Source of the DNA: a virus
DNA length: 24,416 bases
Direction: 5' to 3' (one strand)
IMG/VR virus record: IMGVR_UViG_3300024513_000082
Location: 1-24,416 of that record
Shown: positions 22,840 through 24,416 of the stretch, piece by piece
Layout of the letters: the number at the start of each line of letters is the position of its first letter
How positions within the stretch are numbered: the first letter of the stretch is position 1
Notes under the pieces: model-generated
The model's database searches: none
The model's input: only the letters and a program-made list of their open reading frames with translations
What the model was told of the DNA's origin: nothing
Made by a program: the position numbers and the translations under genes

Positions 22840-22908
22840 ATGAAGCACCCCACAGAAGTACTTCGAAGATACTTCAAAGCCTGCACAATCTGCACTGGTT
22901 CCACGTGA
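22840..22908 (+). CDS. Possible 22-aa leader peptide overlapping the parS-like site
   Basis: A short frame encodes MKHPTEVLRRYFKACTICTG plus two residues (22 aa). It is preceded by GGAGGT with 6 bases of spacing, the best ribosome-binding site in the region. It has a CTIC (CxxC) motif. Its stop codon lies inside the parS-like site. It starts 46 bases after the LexA-type box. Such a small frame can occur by chance, so the claim rests on the ribosome site. If real it may be a regulatory peptide or leader for the genes downstream. Confidence 0.35.
   Translation: MKHPTEVLRRYFKACTICTGST
22855..22875. repeat. Adjacent palindromes GAAGTACTTC and GAAGATACTTC
   Basis: A perfect 10-bp palindrome (22855-22864) abuts an 11-base dyad with a 3-base centre (22865-22875). 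Together they put four GAAG/CTTC half-sites at near-helical spacing, 20 bases left of the parS-like site. They could be an operator for a dimeric protein. Confidence 0.55.
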
Positions 22909-22912
22909 AACA
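22897..22912. promoter_or_regulatory. parS-like centromere site
   Basis: GGTTCCACGTGAAACA matches the bacterial chromosomal parS form TGTTCCACGTGAAACA at 15 of 16 positions; only the first base differs. Chromosomal ParB proteins of most bacteria bind this site. No ParA or ParB gene is visible in the window. A second dyad, TGTTGT-N6-ACAACA, follows at 22914-22931. Confidence 0.75.
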
Positions 22913-22913
22913 A

Positions 22914-22970
22914 TGTTGTATTCGAACAACACTACCGTTCATCCTTGGATATTGTCCGTTCGTCGGATAG
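22914..22970. repeat. Dyad and phased repeats right of the parS-like site
   Basis: There is an inverted repeat TGTTGT-ATTCGA-ACAACA at 22914-22931, then CCGTTC at 22935 and 22956, again 21 bases apart, each followed by a GGATA element. The dyad ATCC-TT-GGAT lies at 22941-22950, and a small hairpin TCCG/CGGA with a five-base loop at 22955-22967. No gene lies here. Possible operator elements of the rightward promoter. Confidence 0.5.
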
Positions 22971-22983
22971 GCCTGAAATGCCG

Positions 22984-23019
22984 TTGACAACGCAAAATCA
23001 GTTAGTTAGTATGCATACA
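22984..23019 (+). promoter_or_regulatory. Rightward sigma-70 promoter with overlapping operator
   Basis: TTGACA at 22984-22989 is followed after 17 bases by TAGTAT at 23007-23012 (4/6 match), so it is weaker than the late promoters. A perfect 10-bp palindrome GTATGCATAC (23009-23018) overlaps the -10 and start. AGTTAGTATGC at 23004-23014 matches a unit of the late 11-bp array at 10 of 11 bases, which suggests the same protein binds both promoters. Confidence 0.7.
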
Positions 23020-23045
23020 TCAACAACAAACCAGGAGTAAATCAA

Positions 23046-23342
23046 ATGCTTTTAATCAGTAAGACATATGACGTAGTAACCGAAGAATCAGCAGAAGACG
23101 GTGAAACAGCGGAGGATGGCTTTGTGTTCGAATTCGAAGAATTCTCATTCAGAGACTTAGTTCGTCACTTACGTTACTTTCCGCACTTATCCAGTTCTGT
23201 CATTACACCGGACACTTGGGTATCATCGGAGAGTGAGCAGGATTACATGACAGGGGAATACAGAACAGAGCATCTACATTATGTTGGACCAGCTAATAAA
23301 CAAAAGTACTGGGTAAAAGCTTTAAAGCTTGCTTTCAAGTAA
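23046..23342 (+). CDS. Acidic early protein (98 aa), unknown function
   Basis: The first rightward gene, with AGGAG 8 bases before the ATG and a promoter 60 bases upstream. The 98-aa product has a very acidic N-terminal third (EESAEDGETAEDGFVFEFEE), then FRDLVRHLRYFP and an ending with DYMTGEYRTEHLHYVG followed by KQKYWVKALKLAF. I recall the TGEYRTEHLHY-type motif from small uncharacterised phage proteins, but cannot name the family. Early position and acidity would fit a host-takeover or DNA-mimic role; this is speculation. It is followed after 33 bases by the cysteine-rich gene, likely in one operon. Confidence 0.82.
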   Translation: MLLISKTYDVVTEESAEDGETAEDGFVFEFEEFSFRDLVRHLRYFPHLSSSVITPDTWVSSESEQDYMTGEYRTEHLHYVGPANKQKYWVKALKLAFK

Positions 23343-23375
23343 ACTTCAATCAATCACCACAAAGGATTAACTATC

Positions 23376-24047
23376 ATGGCAATGCAGGCAGCAGAGTATA
23401 GTAAACCTCAAGTCAAAATCAGCGTTACGTCCAAGCTTGACGGCATTCGATCATGGTCACTTCAGGCACTAGATACATGTCCAGGTTCGAGGGCTAGCGA
23501 TGGATCCTTAGTCGATGCTTGCAAAGGGTGTTATGCAACCACGGGCAACTATAATTATCCTAATGTCAAAGCACCAAGGATTCACAATCGTGAAGATTGG
23601 CAGCGTGATAGTTGGGTCGATGACATGGTCAAAGCTTTAGACGCTGATAGATACTTTCGCTGGTTTGACTCTGGTGACATGTACGCTTTAGGGTTAGCAG
23701 AGAAAATGCTTCAGGTTATGCAGCGTACACCATGGGTCAAGCACTGGTTACCGACTAGAATGCATAAGTTTACTAAATTTCAAACTATCATCGACAAGAT
23801 GGATGCATTGGACAATGTTGTTGTCCGTAGATCATCGGATTCTATTGTCGGTGAGGTACTCGATGCACCATGGTCGAGCACTATAGCAACAAACTTTGAT
23901 GCTGATAACATCAAAGTCTGTGAAGCATACCAGCACGAAGGTAAGTGCAATGGATGTCGTGCTTGTTGGGATAAATCAGTAAGCACTATTGGCTATATCG
24001 CTCATGGTGTTAAGATGTCAAAAGTAATCAAACTCAAAATCGCATAG
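23376..24047 (+). CDS. Gp88-like cysteine-rich phage protein (223 aa)
   Basis: A 223-aa protein with seven cysteines: C35 (DTCPGS), C49-x2-C52 (ACKGCYA), C182, and C191-x2-C194-x2-C197 (CNGCRACW). The pattern TCPG...C-x2-CYA, then RIHNREDW, then RWFDSGDMY (95-103) and a WLPTRMHKF segment matches what I know as the mycobacteriophage gene-product-88 family, whose function is unknown. The clustered cysteines suggest an iron-sulfur or zinc site, perhaps a radical-type or redox enzyme. ATG 23376 has AAAGGA upstream. It is the second gene of the rightward operon. Confidence 0.82.
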   Translation: MAMQAAEYSKPQVKISVTSKLDGIRSWSLQALDTCPGSRASDGSLVDACKGCYATTGNYNYPNVKAPRIHNREDWQRDSWVDDMVKALDADRYFRWFDSGDMYALGLAEKMLQVMQRTPWVKHWLPTRMHKFTKFQTIIDKMDALDNVVVRRSSDSIVGEVLDAPWSSTIATNFDADNIKVCEAYQHEGKCNGCRACWDKSVSTIGYIAHGVKMSKVIKLKIA

Positions 24048-24057
24048 GGATATCATC

Positions 24058-24294
24058 ATGCTTAATAAATTATGGCAAGCTTACAAATTGGTGTACGTAG
24101 TGAAGAAAACTTCATCAACGAGGTTTATCACAGCGTACACTGCTAAGGGTAGAATCAACGGAATTATGATCAAACGAGGTTTTTTAAGATCAACAATACG
24201 TGTACCATTGTCCGGTGATGTTACAGTGTGGAATCATCATATTAAGACTGTGCGTCATCAACGTGTTAGCAGTAACCAATACATGAAAGGGTAA
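24058..24294 (+). CDS. Small basic protein (78 aa), unknown function
   Basis: A 78-aa protein rich in K, R and T (LWQAYKLVYVVKKTSSTRF and IMIKRGFLRSTIRVPLSGDV), with a beta-like pattern and a C-terminal HHIKTVRHQR segment. No family is recognised. ATG 24058 follows the Gp88-like stop by 10 bases with AGGGA upstream. It is third in the rightward operon. Net positive charge makes nucleic-acid binding possible, but nothing more specific is supported. Confidence 0.75.
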   Translation: MLNKLWQAYKLVYVVKKTSSTRFITAYTAKGRINGIMIKRGFLRSTIRVPLSGDVTVWNHHIKTVRHQRVSSNQYMKG

Positions 24295-24298
24295 TGTA

Positions 24299-24416
24299 AT
24301 GGAAAACTTTAAGATTGTAGGCTATCTAGTCACGTACAAACTATTCTATGATGGTTTAACCCATATGGATAGATTCAATACACTATTTGATGCTGAAGAA
24401 TGGGCAGACCGTAGTG
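24299..24416 (+). CDS. Start of a further rightward gene (partial)
   Basis: An open frame from ATG 24299, with AAAGGG about 8 bases upstream, runs off the right edge. The visible 39 codons read MENFKIVGYLVTYKLFYDG, then LTHMDRFNTLFDAEEWADRS. The YLVTYKLFYDG...FNTLFDAEEWA pattern suggests a small alpha/beta protein. It starts 4 bases after the previous stop, so it continues the operon. The family is not recognised. Confidence 0.7.
   Translation, partial: MENFKIVGYLVTYKLFYDGLTHMDRFNTLFDAEEWADRS

Noticed and set aside
22611-22970. Open frame of 119 codons on the plus strand across the origin region
   Set aside because: It is the translation of the DnaA boxes and flanking repeats (recurring VIHR and similar), has no ribosome site, and its codon use is unlike the genes. 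The binding sites explain the sequence better.

Overview
This window is part of a tailed-phage (podovirus-like) genome, probably infecting a Gram-negative bacterium. The evidence is a complete packaging and capsid block (small and large terminase, P22-type portal, scaffold, HK97-fold capsid protein), tail-tube and tail-nozzle genes, internal virion proteins, and a large bank of fibre and adhesin genes. No phage RNA polymerase, integrase, tRNA, CRISPR array or insertion sequence is visible. By eye the DNA is moderately AT-rich. Host-type signals (exact sigma-70 promoters, TTATCCACA DnaA boxes, a CTGT-N8-ACAG LexA-type box) fit a beta- or gammaproteobacterial host, but this is an inference.

Layout. 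Positions 1-22225 are read leftward (minus strand) as one tightly packed late block. In transcription order it holds: small terminase, large terminase, portal, an 81-aa protein, an FmdB-like zinc ribbon, scaffold, capsid protein, a strong UUCG-loop terminator, a 52-aa acidic protein, two repetitive tail fibres (786 and 248 aa), a triple LamG-like adhesin, three more fibre-linked proteins, a holin-like protein, three short lysine-rich proteins, tail tube A, the tail nozzle/stabilisation protein, a 70-aa protein, and three large presumed internal virion proteins. An 80-aa fragment runs off the left edge. Many junctions are TAATG or ATGA overlaps, which points to translational coupling. A consensus sigma-70 promoter drives the block at about 22.4 kb. 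A second consensus promoter, just after the portal gene, restarts transcription for the scaffold and capsid genes and appears to give a leaderless mRNA. The terminator after the capsid gene would keep capsid transcripts more abundant than tail transcripts.

Positions 22226-23045 are an 820-base non-coding divergence region and the most interesting part of the window. From left to right it contains: an 11-bp phased repeat array in the late leader, the late promoter, iteron-like direct repeats, an AT-rich 10-bp tandem repeat, a helically phased array of DnaA boxes, a near-consensus LexA box, a tiny ORF with an ideal ribosome binding site, a 15/16 match to the bacterial chromosomal parS site, further dyads, and the rightward promoter. 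One unit of the 11-bp late array recurs at the -10 of the rightward promoter. I propose this is a replication origin and transcription switch that uses host DnaA, LexA and ParB. This has not been tested.

From 23046 to the right edge the genes read rightward. They are small, probably early proteins: an acidic 98-aa protein, a seven-cysteine Gp88-like protein, a basic 78-aa protein, and a start cut off by the right edge.
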